Shown piece after piece: positions 53,950-64,000 of a DNA stretch of 64,000 nucleotides. Where the stretch lies: NCBI GenBank assembly GCA_036674765.1, contig JARVKI010000043.1, positions 288,790 through 352,789 on the forward strand, given 5' to 3'. Positions within the stretch are counted from its first letter, which is position 1, and each line of letters opens with the position of its first letter. The notes below the pieces were generated by a model that saw only the letters and a program-made list of their open reading frames with translations, was not told where the DNA came from and made no database searches. This DNA comes from Seiridium cupressi (taxonomy: Eukaryota; Ascomycota; Sordariomycetes; Amphisphaeriales; Sporocadaceae). Position numbers and translations under genes: made by a program.

Positions 53950-55776
53950 ATGCTTTACTCCAATGCCATTATGGACGGAGAATGGAACTACACATGGTGG
54001 GCTGTCTTGGCAGTTCCTCTAAGCCTCATACTTTTCAAGTGTTTCTACAACCTGTATTTGCACCCATTAAGTCATTTCCCTGGTCCCAAGCTTGCGGCGA
54101 TTGGTAACCTCTATGAACTGTGGTTCGACGTGTTTAACGATGGCCAATATCTCTGGAAAATAGCCAAAATGCATGACGAATACGGTACGAATGTGGCTTT
54201 CCCGTTGCTTTCTACAGACCCATGTACGAAGACTGACTGCCATATCTATAGGGCCGATCATTCGAATCAATGCCCACCAGCTACACATTCGTGATTCACA
54301 ATTCTACAATACCATATATGCTGCGGGTGGTCGAAGAATCAACAAAGATGCAGGGACGGTTGCGATATTTGCGGCGCCTTCATCCATGGTCGCAACTGTT
54401 GACCATCAACGACATAAGGCGCGTCGCAGCTACCTCCAGCCTTATTTCTCCAAGCATTCGATCCTTGCTATGGAGCCGATCATCAACGAAAGGCTCGGAA
54501 AATTATGCGACCGCATAGAGGGCGCCACGGTGAAGAAGGAGGTGTTTGACATCAGCGCAGGCATTCTGGCATTAACGGGAGACATCATCACTCAACGCTT
54601 TTAGGGCGAGCATTCTGATTTCCTGAGCGATCCGAATTTCGATAACATGCTCAACAGAGCTATCCTTGGCTTCGCCCTCCATTTCCACACCACCCGATTC
54701 TTGCCGGCCGTTGTGTCCATCGTGAAGAAGATGCCGATTCCAATTCTGTGCAGATTTCTTCCCCAAGTTGCGGAGCCAATGGTCTGGCGAGAAAGGGTAA
54801 AGCACGACATCCTGTCCTGTTTGGACGCAGAATCCGCGAAGGCGTCCAAATCCATCATTGTGTCAGCCCGTGCGGACGAGGAAATTCCACTGCCTGAAAG
54901 AGAGATTAACCGTCTTTTGGACGAAGGCGAAATCTTCCTTTTGGCCGGGGCTAAAACAACGGGACGGGCAATAAGTGTCGGGATGTTTCATCTCTTGAAT
55001 GACAAGACACATTTGGAAAGGCTGCGGGACGAGTTGAACACATTACCATTCTAGCCGGAGAACGAGTATCCTATGTCGCAGCTTGAGCGTCTTCCTTTTC
55101 TGGTATGCTCTAATCTAGAGTAGTGAAGCGATCAGGGAGAAACAGGCTGACTTATGATATGGAGCGGTGTCGTCCAGGAGAGCTTACGTCTATCAAGTCC
55201 TGTCGGTCGCTTGCCACGAGTCTCTGTCGATGAGCCACTACAATACCGCGAATGCACCATCCCAAAAGGGGTAAGAAAATCTCTCAACGCATGATAATGA
55301 ATAATTCTCGTAGTTAATAATATCTCAGACTCCAGTGAGCCAGTGGACATATTTTGTTCACAATGATCCCGAGATCTATCCTAATCCGGGCATTTTCGAT
55401 CCAAGCCGGTGGATCAGGGCAGCAGAGGAAAAGTTTCCATTGCACAAGTACCTCGTCAATTTCACCAAAGGCACCAGACAATGCATTGGTATTTCGTGAG
55501 TAAAACCATTGAGTTCTCCCTCGTTCTATTCCTATGGCCGCCCCATAGAGCAGTAGCTTACTCTATCTAAGAATGGTGTCTGCCGAAATCTACATGACCG
55601 TTGCAAGAATTGTTCAGACATTTGATATGGAACTACATAATACCACAATAAGTAGTGTGGAGGTTTTCCATGACCGCTTTATCGCGTATCTCAGGAAATC
55701 TGAGGAGACAGGCTCCTGGCGGGGTGAGATATCGGTGAAGGTTACGGGCAAAGCAAAGTCACGGATTCCAGAATGA
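53950..55776 (+). pseudogene. Cytochrome P450 gene with two nonsense codons
   Basis: The start MLYSNAIMDGEWNYTWWAVLAVPLSLILF gives the ER anchor, then YLHPLSHFPGPKLAAIGNLYEL (proline hinge). An intron at 54185-54251 joins KIAKMHDEYG to PIIRINAHQLHIRDSQFYNTIYA. Then come RRSYLQPYFSKHSI, a TAG at 54602-54604, GEHSDFLSDPNFDNMLNRA, the worn I-helix GEIFLLAGAKTTGRAISV (usual AG.[DE]T[TS]), a TAG at 55052-55054, PENEYPMSQLERLPFL, SLRLSSPVGRLPRVSVDEPLQYRECTIPKG, WTYFVHNDPEIYPNPGIFDPSRW and the haem site FTKGTRQCIGIS, then AEIYMTVARIVQTFDMEL. Introns remain recognisable (about 55270-55330, 55499-55557). Both stops lie in the same frame as flanking homology. It belongs to the trichodiene-oxygenase-like or pisatin-demethylase-like group of fungal P450s; not functional as read. 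Confidence 0.85.
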
Positions 55777-56715
55777 TACTACCACATCTTGTCAGAGTAT
55801 TAAAGTTATGGCGCTGCTTATTTCTCTATCCTTGTTTCTTTCGCAGTGGAACGTATAGTAATCCATACCATAATATTATAGTATGCTTTCTGGTCGAAAT
55901 GAACTCAATACGTGTTCCAGGCAGCTGCCATAGGCGAAACGGTTAAACTGGCCGTTTACTTTGGACACGTTACCAAAACTTTGTCGCTCAAATGACTACA
56001 CTTGTACAACCTATGATCTGCAATACTGCACCCTACCGGAAGTCGGGCAGGAAGAGAGCTGATCCCGTTACGGCAGAACACGTCATAAAGAAAACTGGCC
56101 GTGCTCAGTTCCCCACCCCTTCAGTGCTCTCTCCGGTGACATTCTATAAACAACTGATTGGTAATTCTTGTAAAAGTCTCCCTGCATGGTCTAGAGTTCG
56201 CCATCCGCCAACCCAGCGGAAGATGATCATTTCTGCCCGTGGTAAGAGTGGGATGCGTTGAGGGGTACATCTATCAAAACAAGATTAGGAAGTTTCTTTT
56301 TCGTTCCCATTCGCTAGCGCGCCTTGTAGGGTTTGTGCGCTGTCTCACCTTTTTCCCGCCTCATGTGCCATCCTGCATCTATCCGGTGTGCATGCACGCT
56401 GCAGCATTAAGAGAGTTTGCGAAAGCGCAAGCGGGAAATCTTGCTTCGCATAGTGACCATCTCCAAGATCATGATTGGACGGCCATCGATCGTATAGTTG
56501 GCCGAGATCGCAGGCCATTTCTCTAAACTTTTCCACTGCGCTGGAGCTGGGCTGGTGGATTGTACGATATGCACATGCAAACAGTTGACGCCACTCGCGT
56601 GCCCCAACTCTGATAAAACAGGAATATGAAAGGTCGACTGCATTTTTCTGTCTATCCCATAGGTAGTGAGTTTGCCTTACGATCCATTAACAACATCGCC
56701 TAACTTCCAGCGATA
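55777..56715. other. Intergenic, nothing recognised
   Basis: About 940 bases; frames at 55992-56261 and 56239-56526 have no motifs. Confidence 0.5.
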
Positions 56716-57498
56716 ATGGACATATTCTTTAGCCGGTCAGAGGGCTCACCAGCCCGATATCCTCGAGCATTTCAGTATGCATGTGTCTATAGCACCATCC
56801 CGCTGGCCATATGCTCATTTGCCGGCCTGCTGGCGCCAGGATTCCTGCCGCCAATGTCACCGTCATGGAGTGCTGAGCAAACCGTCGACTATTATCGCGG
56901 ACACGAGAAACGCATACAGGCCGGTGCTGCGTTGTTGGTCTGGTGCAGTCTCTTCTACCTGGGACTGACAGTCGCCATCTCCAACCGGTTGCAGCGCATA
57001 TCTAATCTACACTACGCTGTGAAGGCTCTCCAGCTGCTTTCTGGTGGTGTTTCGTCCATCATGTTTCTCTTCGCAGGGCTCATCCTCGGGCTCGCAGATT
57101 ATCGACTGGAGCGCAGTGCTGGAATTACCCAGGTTTTAAACGACCTCTTCTGGTTCCTCCTCGTCATGGCTACCCCAACGTTCGTCGCGCAATATTTCGC
57201 TTTCGGCTACGGTATATTTGTTGATGACAGTCCCAAGCGAAATTTCCCGAGGGCAATGGGCATTTCGAACATGATAACGGCCATTCTTTCTCTTCCCCCA
57301 GGTATATGCGTGCACATTTTTAAGACCGGTCCTTTGGCATGGGATGGGGCCGTGTCTTGCTGGCTTCCCCTAGTGGTCTGGGGAATTCAAATGGCGCTGG
57401 ATTTCATCTGCCTCGTACGGGCTCTGTCCATCTCCGACCACGTGGGCACCGGCGAAGATGTTGTCAACACTGAGAACTTCTCTAAAAGTCGAGCGTAA
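56716..57498 (+). CDS. Six-helix integral membrane protein, unknown family
   Basis: 260 residues, intronless. Hydrophobic segments at about 21-44, 68-88, 105-127, 143-167, 183-202 and 212-236 predict six membrane helices with an N-terminal cytosolic stub. The first loop contains PPMSPSWSAEQTVDYYRGHEKRIQAGAAL, a pattern (W.A..T..FY..H...I..G) I associate with small uncharacterised membrane proteins found in actinobacteria and in fungal secondary-metabolite loci, an impression only. The C-terminus is hydrophilic and acidic. It lies between the broken P450 genes and the sulfotransferase-like gene and is itself intact. Role unknown. Confidence 0.75.
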   Translation: MDIFFSRSEGSPARYPRAFQYACVYSTIPLAICSFAGLLAPGFLPPMSPSWSAEQTVDYYRGHEKRIQAGAALLVWCSLFYLGLTVAISNRLQRISNLHYAVKALQLLSGGVSSIMFLFAGLILGLADYRLERSAGITQVLNDLFWFLLVMATPTFVAQYFAFGYGIFVDDSPKRNFPRAMGISNMITAILSLPPGICVHIFKTGPLAWDGAVSCWLPLVVWGIQMALDFICLVRALSISDHVGTGEDVVNTENFSKSRA

Positions 57499-58015
57499 GC
57501 CCAGAGTTCTACAGGCTAGGCGGTTGCATCGGCCAGATATTTGGAAAAGGTGATTTCGGGAAGGCTACTAGGCTTGGCTGGTTGTGGTAGCGTATGGTAC
57601 TAAGAATCATGACTCCATAAAGGCGCATGAGGCTTAAGGAATTCTCAATACACTCATTAAACTTGTCTTTTTATTATACTCAATGATATATAGATGAACG
57701 AACTAGCATAGAAATTGACCATGCCGCCTAGATCAATAACCCAATTGTCTTCTTGAGAAAAAAGAGAGCAAGAAGAGACAAAGGGAAACGTCCCCCACCA
57801 AGCTCTACACTCCGGGAACAATCCTAGTCATCAATACAGTATTATAACAGCTTTTGATGCAACGACGATGCGAACATGAGTTTATTGACACTCTAAGAGT
57901 ACCAAAGGTATATGGCGTGTGCGAGGGATATCTCGATCGGAAGGAAACATGAACTCTCAATCATCTCTGTAGCTGACTCCAACAATACTCCAGCATTTAA
58001 CGACTAATCAATTTA
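57499..58015. other. Convergent intergenic region
   Basis: The shared 3' flank of two convergent genes, AT-rich, with no coding signal. Confidence 0.5.
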
Positions 58016-58834
58016 TTACTGCCCAATTCTCGTCGTCATGATAGACATTGCCACCAGCACGACCCCGAGCCCTACACCCCATATAGCCAACCGTTTCGCA
58101 GCAGCGGCAATATGCCGCATCACCTTCAGCTTCACACGCCTTTTCAACGCATCGGCCTCGTTCAGCCAGGGAAATGGGACATCCGGTACTGGCTTCCCCA
58201 GGAAACCGCATATAGGCTCCCACCCCTCCCCCATGCGATACTCCAGTAGCTGGGTGGTTGGTACTCGTTCGCGTATCTCCTTGTGGTGTCGTTCGTACAC
58301 TATCCTTGCGTCCTTCGCAAATGTTCCCATGCTCCTGTATCCGAAAAAGCCCACAATGATCTTCCTCGTGGCCTCCCCGAAGTGGGGGTCGAAAAACGGA
58401 CCCAGGTAATTGAAGGCTAGCTGGGAAGGAAAGGCCCAGAATATCTTCACAGCGGCTTCAATGCTCTTATACCACTTGCCAAAGTCCCGAACCACGAGAA
58501 TAACTTTGGCTTCAGGGTATGTTTCGACAAGCTGGGTTGCAAAGACGGCAGCCACATCCGTGGCTGCCTCGCAAGGGCCAAACAGATCATCCCACTCCTC
58601 GCGCCGGAATGGTTTGCCTGTATAACTTGGTATTGTAACATACGAGGCATCAGCTGCGCGTTCAATAAACGACCACACTGTCGGATGGTCAAGAATGTTG
58701 AAGCCATGGAGGACGTTTTTGTAACCTCGTGTAGTCAAGGCTTCAGCAATGGAGGAAGAGCCAGTTCGTGGAAGTCCTAGAGCGAGTACTTTCATTTGGT
58801 AATCGGGTCTATCATATTCAATGGAGCGTGTCAT
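58016..58834 (-). CDS. Sulfotransferase-fold P-loop protein
   Basis: The frame opens at 58915, but the start is more likely M28 (58834, MTRSIEYDRPDYQMKVLALGLPRTG) or M41 (58795). LALGLPRTGSSSIAEALTTRGY is the 5'-phosphosulfate-binding-type loop of the fungal Sulfotransfer_4 group. It is followed by VLHGFNILDHP, AATDVAAVFATQLVETYPEAKVILVVRDFGKWYKSIEAAV (the 3'-phosphate-binding region with R-D...W..S), LLEYRMGEGWEPICGFLGKPVPDVPFPWLNEADA (the KxGWxPLCxFLGxPVPxxPFP signature) and a C-terminal membrane helix (AIWGVGLGVVLVAMSIM). Such proteins are common near fungal metabolite genes; their substrates are mostly unknown. About 272 residues from M28 is usual. Confidence 0.85.
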   Translation of the reverse strand: MTRSIEYDRPDYQMKVLALGLPRTGSSSIAEALTTRGYKNVLHGFNILDHPTVWSFIERAADASYVTIPSYTGKPFRREEWDDLFGPCEAATDVAAVFATQLVETYPEAKVILVVRDFGKWYKSIEAAVKIFWAFPSQLAFNYLGPFFDPHFGEATRKIIVGFFGYRSMGTFAKDARIVYERHHKEIRERVPTTQLLEYRMGEGWEPICGFLGKPVPDVPFPWLNEADALKRRVKLKVMRHIAAAAKRLAIWGVGLGVVLVAMSIMTTRIGQ

Positions 58835-58915
58835 GTTAGACAGGGTTGCGATTGATCGCCGCGGGTCAAGATTTTGGTCAGATTGATAGTGGACCAAAAA
58901 TCCCGACCAAATCAA

Positions 58916-59241
58916 TCAGTGGAACCAGTTCTGCCTAGATATAAGTTCTTACGAATGTTTATTTTCTAACGCTACTAAGCAACTTGTACCATTCTGCGTC
59001 ATATCTCCCGGGCAAAAATAACTGTCATGGCCACGGTCGGCTTGTAGCGGCTTCCGGGTCCAAACATCTGCATTTCTTCTGATCGCTCCCCAACAGATAG
59101 CGTGCTCAGTCATATGCCAGACATGACAATGCCAACAGCAACAAGGGATGCACTGCAACTCATCATTCATGTGTGGCGAGTTGACCGTAGGCATCCTGCC
59201 AAGTATGGGGAGAGGGTACCCACTTTTCGAGGCCATAAATT
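58916..59241. other. Intergenic between sulfotransferase and P450 relic
   Basis: No recognisable N-terminal P450 exon (membrane anchor, proline hinge) is found here, which supports truncation of the following gene. Confidence 0.4.
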
Positions 59242-60771
59242 ATGAATATCATGTCAGGAATACGCTACTGTGCGACGCAACAAAGTCCAGAAGCAGCTTC
59301 CTGGCGAGAGAACATGAGGAGAAGCATTTATGAGCGACAGGTAGCCCATGACCTCCTAGATAAGTGCTCGAACAGATGCTCAGGCCGGCCAAAAGCAGAG
59401 TTCGCCAGTAATCTATGCGGATATGCCGATTGGATGGTCATGCAGCAGGACAACGCGAAACTCTGGCGGTTGTCGTAAGTTTGTACACCAGCAGCTAGGT
59501 ACTAAGACAGCGGTAGCCAACTTCAACAACGCCCAGGAAGCAGAGGTGTATCGATATTTATCTCGAGTCTTGAAGGAACCCGAGGGCCTCGTCAATCTAA
59601 AAACGTAAGTCCGATCATTCTTCGTTTGAAGTGACTAAAAAGAAAATGAGATTCACGCCATACCGCATACACCAGAGCCTATTGACTGATATATGATTGT
59701 AGCAAGACCAGCGCGATGATATCCAAAATTGTCTATGGCTATGCAATTCAGCCAGACAGGGTTGATCCCTTGGTTGACTGGGTAGATCTCAATTTGGCTA
59801 ACGCGCAGCGTGCTACCATACCAATGGCTTGGTTAGTTGATGCTATTCCTGCCCTCAGGTACCTGCCCAATGGCTTTCCGGGTACAGCATTCAAAAACAC
59901 TGCTCAGCGTTTCAACAAAGTGAACAAGATGGCAACAGATGTTCCATTCAAGTTTGTTCAGCACCAGATTGCGACTGGTACTCAGCGACCATCATTCGTG
60001 GCTGATCTCATCCAACAAGCCGATAACGTGAAAGGTGGTGGTGTGAGTAGCTACAACCATGATCTGAAGTGGGCGGCTGCTATGTTGTATAATGGAGGGT
60101 TGGATACCACGGTAGCTCTGTTGAGTGGACTTTTCCTGGCTTTGGCCAAGTTCCCTCAGGTACATTGCAAGGCGCAAGAGAAAATCGACCGTGTAGTGGG
60201 TGGCGACCGGCTTCCTGGGTTTCAAGACCGAGACAAGTTGGTTTTCGTGGAAGCTGTGGTCAAAGAGGCTTTCCGCTGGTGGCCTTCTGCGCCTCTAGGT
60301 TTCCCACATACGGTGACGGAGGACATTACATATAAAGGCCATTTGTTGCCTAAAGGAGCGACTGTTTTCTCGAACATATGGTGGCTTTGCCGCGATCCAA
60401 AGGTGTACGCGGATCCTCATACTTTCAACCCGGATCGGTTTCTCAGCCCACGCAACGAACCCAGCCCCTATACCGAAGTATTTGGTTATGGCCGCAGAAT
60501 TTGCCCCGGTCGGCACTTGTCAGACTCTAGCGTATACTTGACTATCGCCCAGACTCTAGCAACATTCACCATTCGCAAGGGCTTCGACGAGGATGGCAAG
60601 GAGGTCGACGTCAGGCTCGAGGCAACCCCTGGCTTGATAAATCTTCCTGTGGAAGTTCCGTTGAAAGTCGTGCCAAGAAGCTTGAAGCATGCAGACCTTA
60701 TCAAAAGTTTGGAGATTCAGCATCCTTGGGAGAAGAGTGATGCCGATCTCCTCCTTGAGTGTGCTAGTTAG
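59242..60771 (+). pseudogene. Cytochrome P450 (CYP64/OrdA-like), frameshifted and 5'-truncated
   Basis: Recognisable homology begins at about 59329 (YERQVAHDLLDKCSNRCSGRPKAEFASNLCGYADWMVMQQDN...LWRLS). A frame change at about 59476-59480 is needed to continue RKFVHQQLGTKTAVANFNNAQEAEVYRYLSRVLKEPEGLVNLKT; a two-base loss between LWRLS and RKF is the simplest explanation. A 98-base intron (59605-59702, GTAAGT...TGTAG) leads to the long exon ending at 60771. That exon carries the I-helix AAAMLYNGGLDTTVALLSG, ExxR in VVKEAFRWWPSAPLGFPH, WWLCRDPKVYADPHTFNPDRF and the haem loop FGYGRRICPGRH. These are typical of O-methylsterigmatocystin-oxidoreductase-like P450s. The membrane anchor and about 60 N-terminal residues are missing, so a functional protein is unlikely. 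Confidence 0.85.
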
Positions 60772-61156
60772 TAATAAAAACTGGCATGGGTTTAACTCAT
60801 TAACCAATTTCCATGAGTCCACAATGTAGTAAGATTTATACAGCACCGAAAACTAAATGCAAGTAGCATTGAACGTGAAGATCATTATTTTTAGACTGGT
60901 TTCAAATCATCGCCAGCGCTACTGCCAGCGGCGGTAAATCTTAAGACTATAAGCAGTCATACATAATTATTGTAAGAATCGCGGACCGAATCAGAGTTCG
61001 ACATCGGTGCCCGAGGTTTCCAGCAATGGCCAGAAGTTGCTCTGAAGCCTGGGGATTGAAGGTTCAGGTCGACTTACCGACATTTGAGGCCCGGTAGTGG
61101 ACAAGTTGCGTAAGTTATCACAGGATTAGGAATAGTGGTGCTTCGGCATAACATGT
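60772..61156. other. Intergenic, nothing recognised
   Basis: The 3' flank of the P450 locus. Confidence 0.5.
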
Positions 61157-61320
61157 GTGCACACCAGGGACCGATTAAAAAAAAAGAAAAACCATTGCCT
61201 TGATCTACCGAATCTTTTTTCGCCCTCGATTTCATCGCAATTTATTCAAAAGAAAAAAAAAAAGTTGAATCAAGCTAGAATTGGTGCCCATCGAAAAGAC
61301 GTGCTACGGCCACTTTATTC

Positions 61321-61711
61321 AATGGAAATATGTCACAACGACTCGGGCCAGCATTGGCTCCAAACCCAATTTAAAATGCTGCAAATGGACAGATCTTACA
61401 GATTTCTGGCCTCTGGGGCTGGCTTGAGCTTTTTCGCAAAGCTCACAACGTGTGCTGGCCCCAGCATGGTGCAGTGTGCTCCTTGCAGACTAGGAATGTT
61501 GACAAATCTTGGCACAATGCAACAGCATCTTGTCTGTTGCAATGAAGTGAAGGGGGGGAATTGCCTCAACTACTGCAGCCTCGATGCTGGCACCGCTCAA
61601 ATGGCGAGCGACTTCACCCAAGCTTGCGCAAAACATCAAAGTCAGGCAAAAGCCAAGGGTACTGTGAAAAACAGCAATCGGTTTCAGTTCTGTTTCTCTG
61701 AACAACGGTGA
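61321..61711 (+). CDS. Possible cysteine-rich small protein
   Basis: The open frame spans 61157-61711, but the Lys-rich beginning reflects A-runs. From the methionine at 61321 (MEICHNDSGQHW) or a later point, the C-terminal 65 residues look coding: MVQCAPCRLGMLTNLGTMQQHLVCCNEVKGGNCLNYCSLDAGTAQMASDFTQACAKHQSQAK, with a regular C..C, CC, C..YC, AC pattern like that of small secreted fungal proteins. No signal peptide is seen in frame; a missing first exon or decay is possible. A minus-strand frame overlaps it. It is a tentative candidate only. Confidence 0.3.
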
Positions 61712-62439
61712 GAACAACTTTCTGCAAATTAAGCACACATTTTGCCCCTTTGAAAGTCAGGATCTAGAATATATCACATGACAGTGATGTTAAAGGGGCT
61801 TATAGAGCAACATCTAGTTCAATTAGTTTTGTATATCTTAGGATTGAACTAGTGACGTCAGTATCAGGAACCCAGACCTGAGTATTGATCGGGATAGCTG
61901 AGGCGCCCTCTCTCCCGCGCAGGAGCGACTTTAACGAAAATCATATATTTCCCACAAGCTGATTAGTTCCCATCGAGTGCCGTATCATCACTAACGATCT
62001 AAAAACTTCCAATCTGTAAAATCTAGAATGCAATTGGCAAGCTTAGAGCCTGGATTGAGCATGGTTGGTACGCCTAATGACCTAGTGATTCCGGAACGAT
62101 AGGACTGCATAGAGATAGAACCTGGGTAGCGTATTCCACATTATTAGTAGACAATGGTACAAGTAAAAGAAAAACCCCAAAGGCCGAGCAAAGGAGAACA
62201 TGAATCTAGAAGCTAGAGAAACAACCACGTTTGAGTCGGAGCAGCACGGGGTCACCGCTAAACATGGAGGGTAGATATGAAGTGACTCTTCACCGAATTC
62301 TCTTCAAAAGTATCGGTACGCCAGGGTGCGCTGGCAGGCTTTGCCTCTGCTCTTTAATGTGGGGGATATTGTCCCACACCTAAGGCACGATTCGCCATGG
62401 GATGGCAAGTCAGTTTTAACGGCTACATCAGCCTTCGAA
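61712..62439. other. Intergenic, nothing recognised
   Basis: About 730 bases with no supported coding frame. Confidence 0.5.
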
Positions 62440-63631
62440 AAGTTCACTTACTCTACCCTTACGGAGCAGATTACAGGAGCCCCTCGGAATGTAACCAGAA
62501 GTGTCACATGGAACATGTAGTCCAACGAGAACATTGCAACGCGCATGTCCTGGGAACCAAGAAGACGAACAGCCCGCGTTGAAGATCAAGCCTATTGCCT
62601 ACCTGGATTGCTCGAGGTCAACATGCCTTTGCTCTATGGTGAAGGAGCTCGCGCGATACGTCGACTCCAGGAAGAAATTTCAAGACAGAACCCAGACGAG
62701 TCTATATTGGCTTGGAATCACTTTGGAAGCCTTTTCGCCTTCGTACGACAATCTAGCAGAATCGGTCAGTAATTTTGCATTTGGGGACTTGAGAGCAACG
62801 AAACGCCCAAGTCCAGTTGAACTTGGTCGGGTATGCGGACGAGCTTTGTTGGCCACACATAGCACTATGACGAATCAAGGCTTACAGATCATGTTGCCAA
62901 TGACGCCTATTGATAAACAATACGGGATATATCTTGCTTGGTTAAATCTCCGGTATGACAATAGGTACGTTGTGCTACAAGGCCTGAGGGGACTAGAATC
63001 AAATGTTTTCGTACGCACGTCACGAAAGACTCCGTTGTTAATCGACACATACGAGATCGACCACTGGGAACACAAACAGATCTATTAACAAGATGGAACC
63101 AGATCACTTCAGTATTGGAAAGGATGGTTGTTCACAATGAAAGATTCAGGCTGGCGGCAGGATTCATGGCAATTGACAGATTGCTACCCACCTTCTTACT
63201 GGTCTAGCACCGCACACAATCAGTTCAATGTTCGGGGTACACGTCCGGGGGATAACCATGGTGTCCGTCCCAAGCGCGTTTTGTTGGTTTTCTCAAACTC
63301 CTTACATTGGCTTTTCCTCGAACTAAACAGTAAAGACTCGAATCTCATGCGGACAGGGGAGTCGAAATATTCTATCAGCGCAAACTTGAACCGGAAGAAG
63401 GCACTCCTAGAGATATTGTCCAAGAGGCGTTGTCCAATGCAGATAAAAAAAATCTTCTTCGATCTGAACAGGTTCAAGAAGCCTCACCAATGGACTACGG
63501 CGGACGCCGATAAACGGATCGCTCTGGGACCATATGACTTGCAACTGATGAAGGTAATAGACTGGGGGGAAATGCATTCTCTTAAGATGGATTTCCATGT
63601 CTCGTTGATTCGGCGGGATGCTGAGGGTTGA
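62440..63631 (+). pseudogene. HET-family gene relic, C-terminal part only
   Basis: The first block, LTEQITGAPRNVTRSVTWNM (about 62456-62517), ends at a TAG (62518-62520). The same frame continues SNENIATRMSWEPRRRTARVEDQAYCLPGLLEVNMPLLYGEGARAIRRLQEEISRQNPDESILAW, which is the region just after the HET core in HET-E-like proteins. At about 62730-62770 homology changes frame to PSYDNLAESVSNFAFGDLRATKRPSP...MTNQGLQIMLPMTP, with a TAA at 63086-63088, and then 63128-63631 holds the expected beta-rich C-terminal tail (PKRVLLVFSNSLHWLFLEL...). The HET core itself (WIDTCCI, GWAFQEL) is absent. It is a deeply broken member of the same family as the 6082 relic, which lacks precisely this C-terminal part. 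Confidence 0.82.
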
Positions 63632-64000
63632 CAATCTACTATATGGGGCAATACGAAGCATATTCTGAATATCTCATGTCAGCGATCCTTGAATGGACTG
63701 TGTCGTGTTGACACTTGCTTCTTCACACAAAGTCACATAGACTATAAATAGGTGAAGTCATGAAAGCCCAAGTGAATATATGTGGTAGTCCACTCTATCA
63801 AACATCCGCATATGTGGCAAGATCGTGCGACTGGCAGGGACATTCGCATTTCAGTTCACGCCCCTCCTGCTGTGATGATATACTGTCGCGATAACTTATT
63901 CTCGCCGGGGGGGGGGGGGGGGGGGGAGAACCGGGCACAGCGCACGCGCACAACCACAAAGGAAACACGAAGACACCCAAAAAAAAGGCCCAAGGCGGAA
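63632..64000. other. Intergenic with G20 homopolymer
   Basis: No gene. A pure run of 20 G spans 63907-63926, followed by a GC-rich CACGCGCACAACCACAAAGG segment. Confidence 0.6.

Overview
The window comes from the nuclear genome of a filamentous ascomycete (Pezizomycotina). The support is: many short introns (about 45-100 bases) with GTANGT-like donors and CTAAC/CTAAT-like branch sites; several heterokaryon-incompatibility (HET) domain genes, a family expanded in this group; fungal secreted proteins; and two unmistakable fungal housekeeping genes, the mitochondrial succinate-CoA ligase alpha subunit and proteasome ATPase Rpt2. The exact genus cannot be read from the sequence. No rRNA, tRNA, CRISPR array or intact transposon was recognised.

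Layout. 0-5 kb: a decayed fragment, a secreted propeller-like protein and an unclassified gene with its own TATA box. 6-17 kb: four HET-domain loci around an NmrA-like reductase. Only one HET gene (8892-11174, minus) is intact; one is complete except for a single in-frame TGA, and two are clearly broken. 17-23 kb: a DUF5071-like protein, two small secreted proteins (one DUF2237-like) and a protein with a degenerate repeat tail. 24-30 kb: a secreted sorbosone-dehydrogenase-like (AA12-type) oxidoreductase and a six-exon MFS transporter. 30-38 kb: gene-poor, with two short-chain dehydrogenase relics and one small cysteine-containing secreted protein. 38-44 kb: a C2H2 zinc-finger locus and the divergent housekeeping pair LSC1/RPT2. 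47-53 kb: a 1,231-residue GLEYA-type surface protein, divergent from a Ser/Thr-rich secreted protein. 54-61 kb: two broken cytochrome P450 genes flanking a six-helix membrane protein and a sulfotransferase-fold protein, resembling an eroded accessory-metabolism cluster. 62-64 kb: another broken HET gene and a G20 tract.

Interpretation. The window mixes a conserved island (about 40.3-44.0 kb) with fast-evolving accessory DNA. Many stops in the relics are TAG, TGA or TAA in otherwise well-conserved frames, which would fit transition mutation such as RIP, although no RIP index was computed. The most unusual signal is a 70-residue, lysine-rich, acid-free amphipathic segment directly after a Lys-Arg (Kex2-type) site inside the GLEYA protein. 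All exon models are read from splice signals by eye and have no transcript support.
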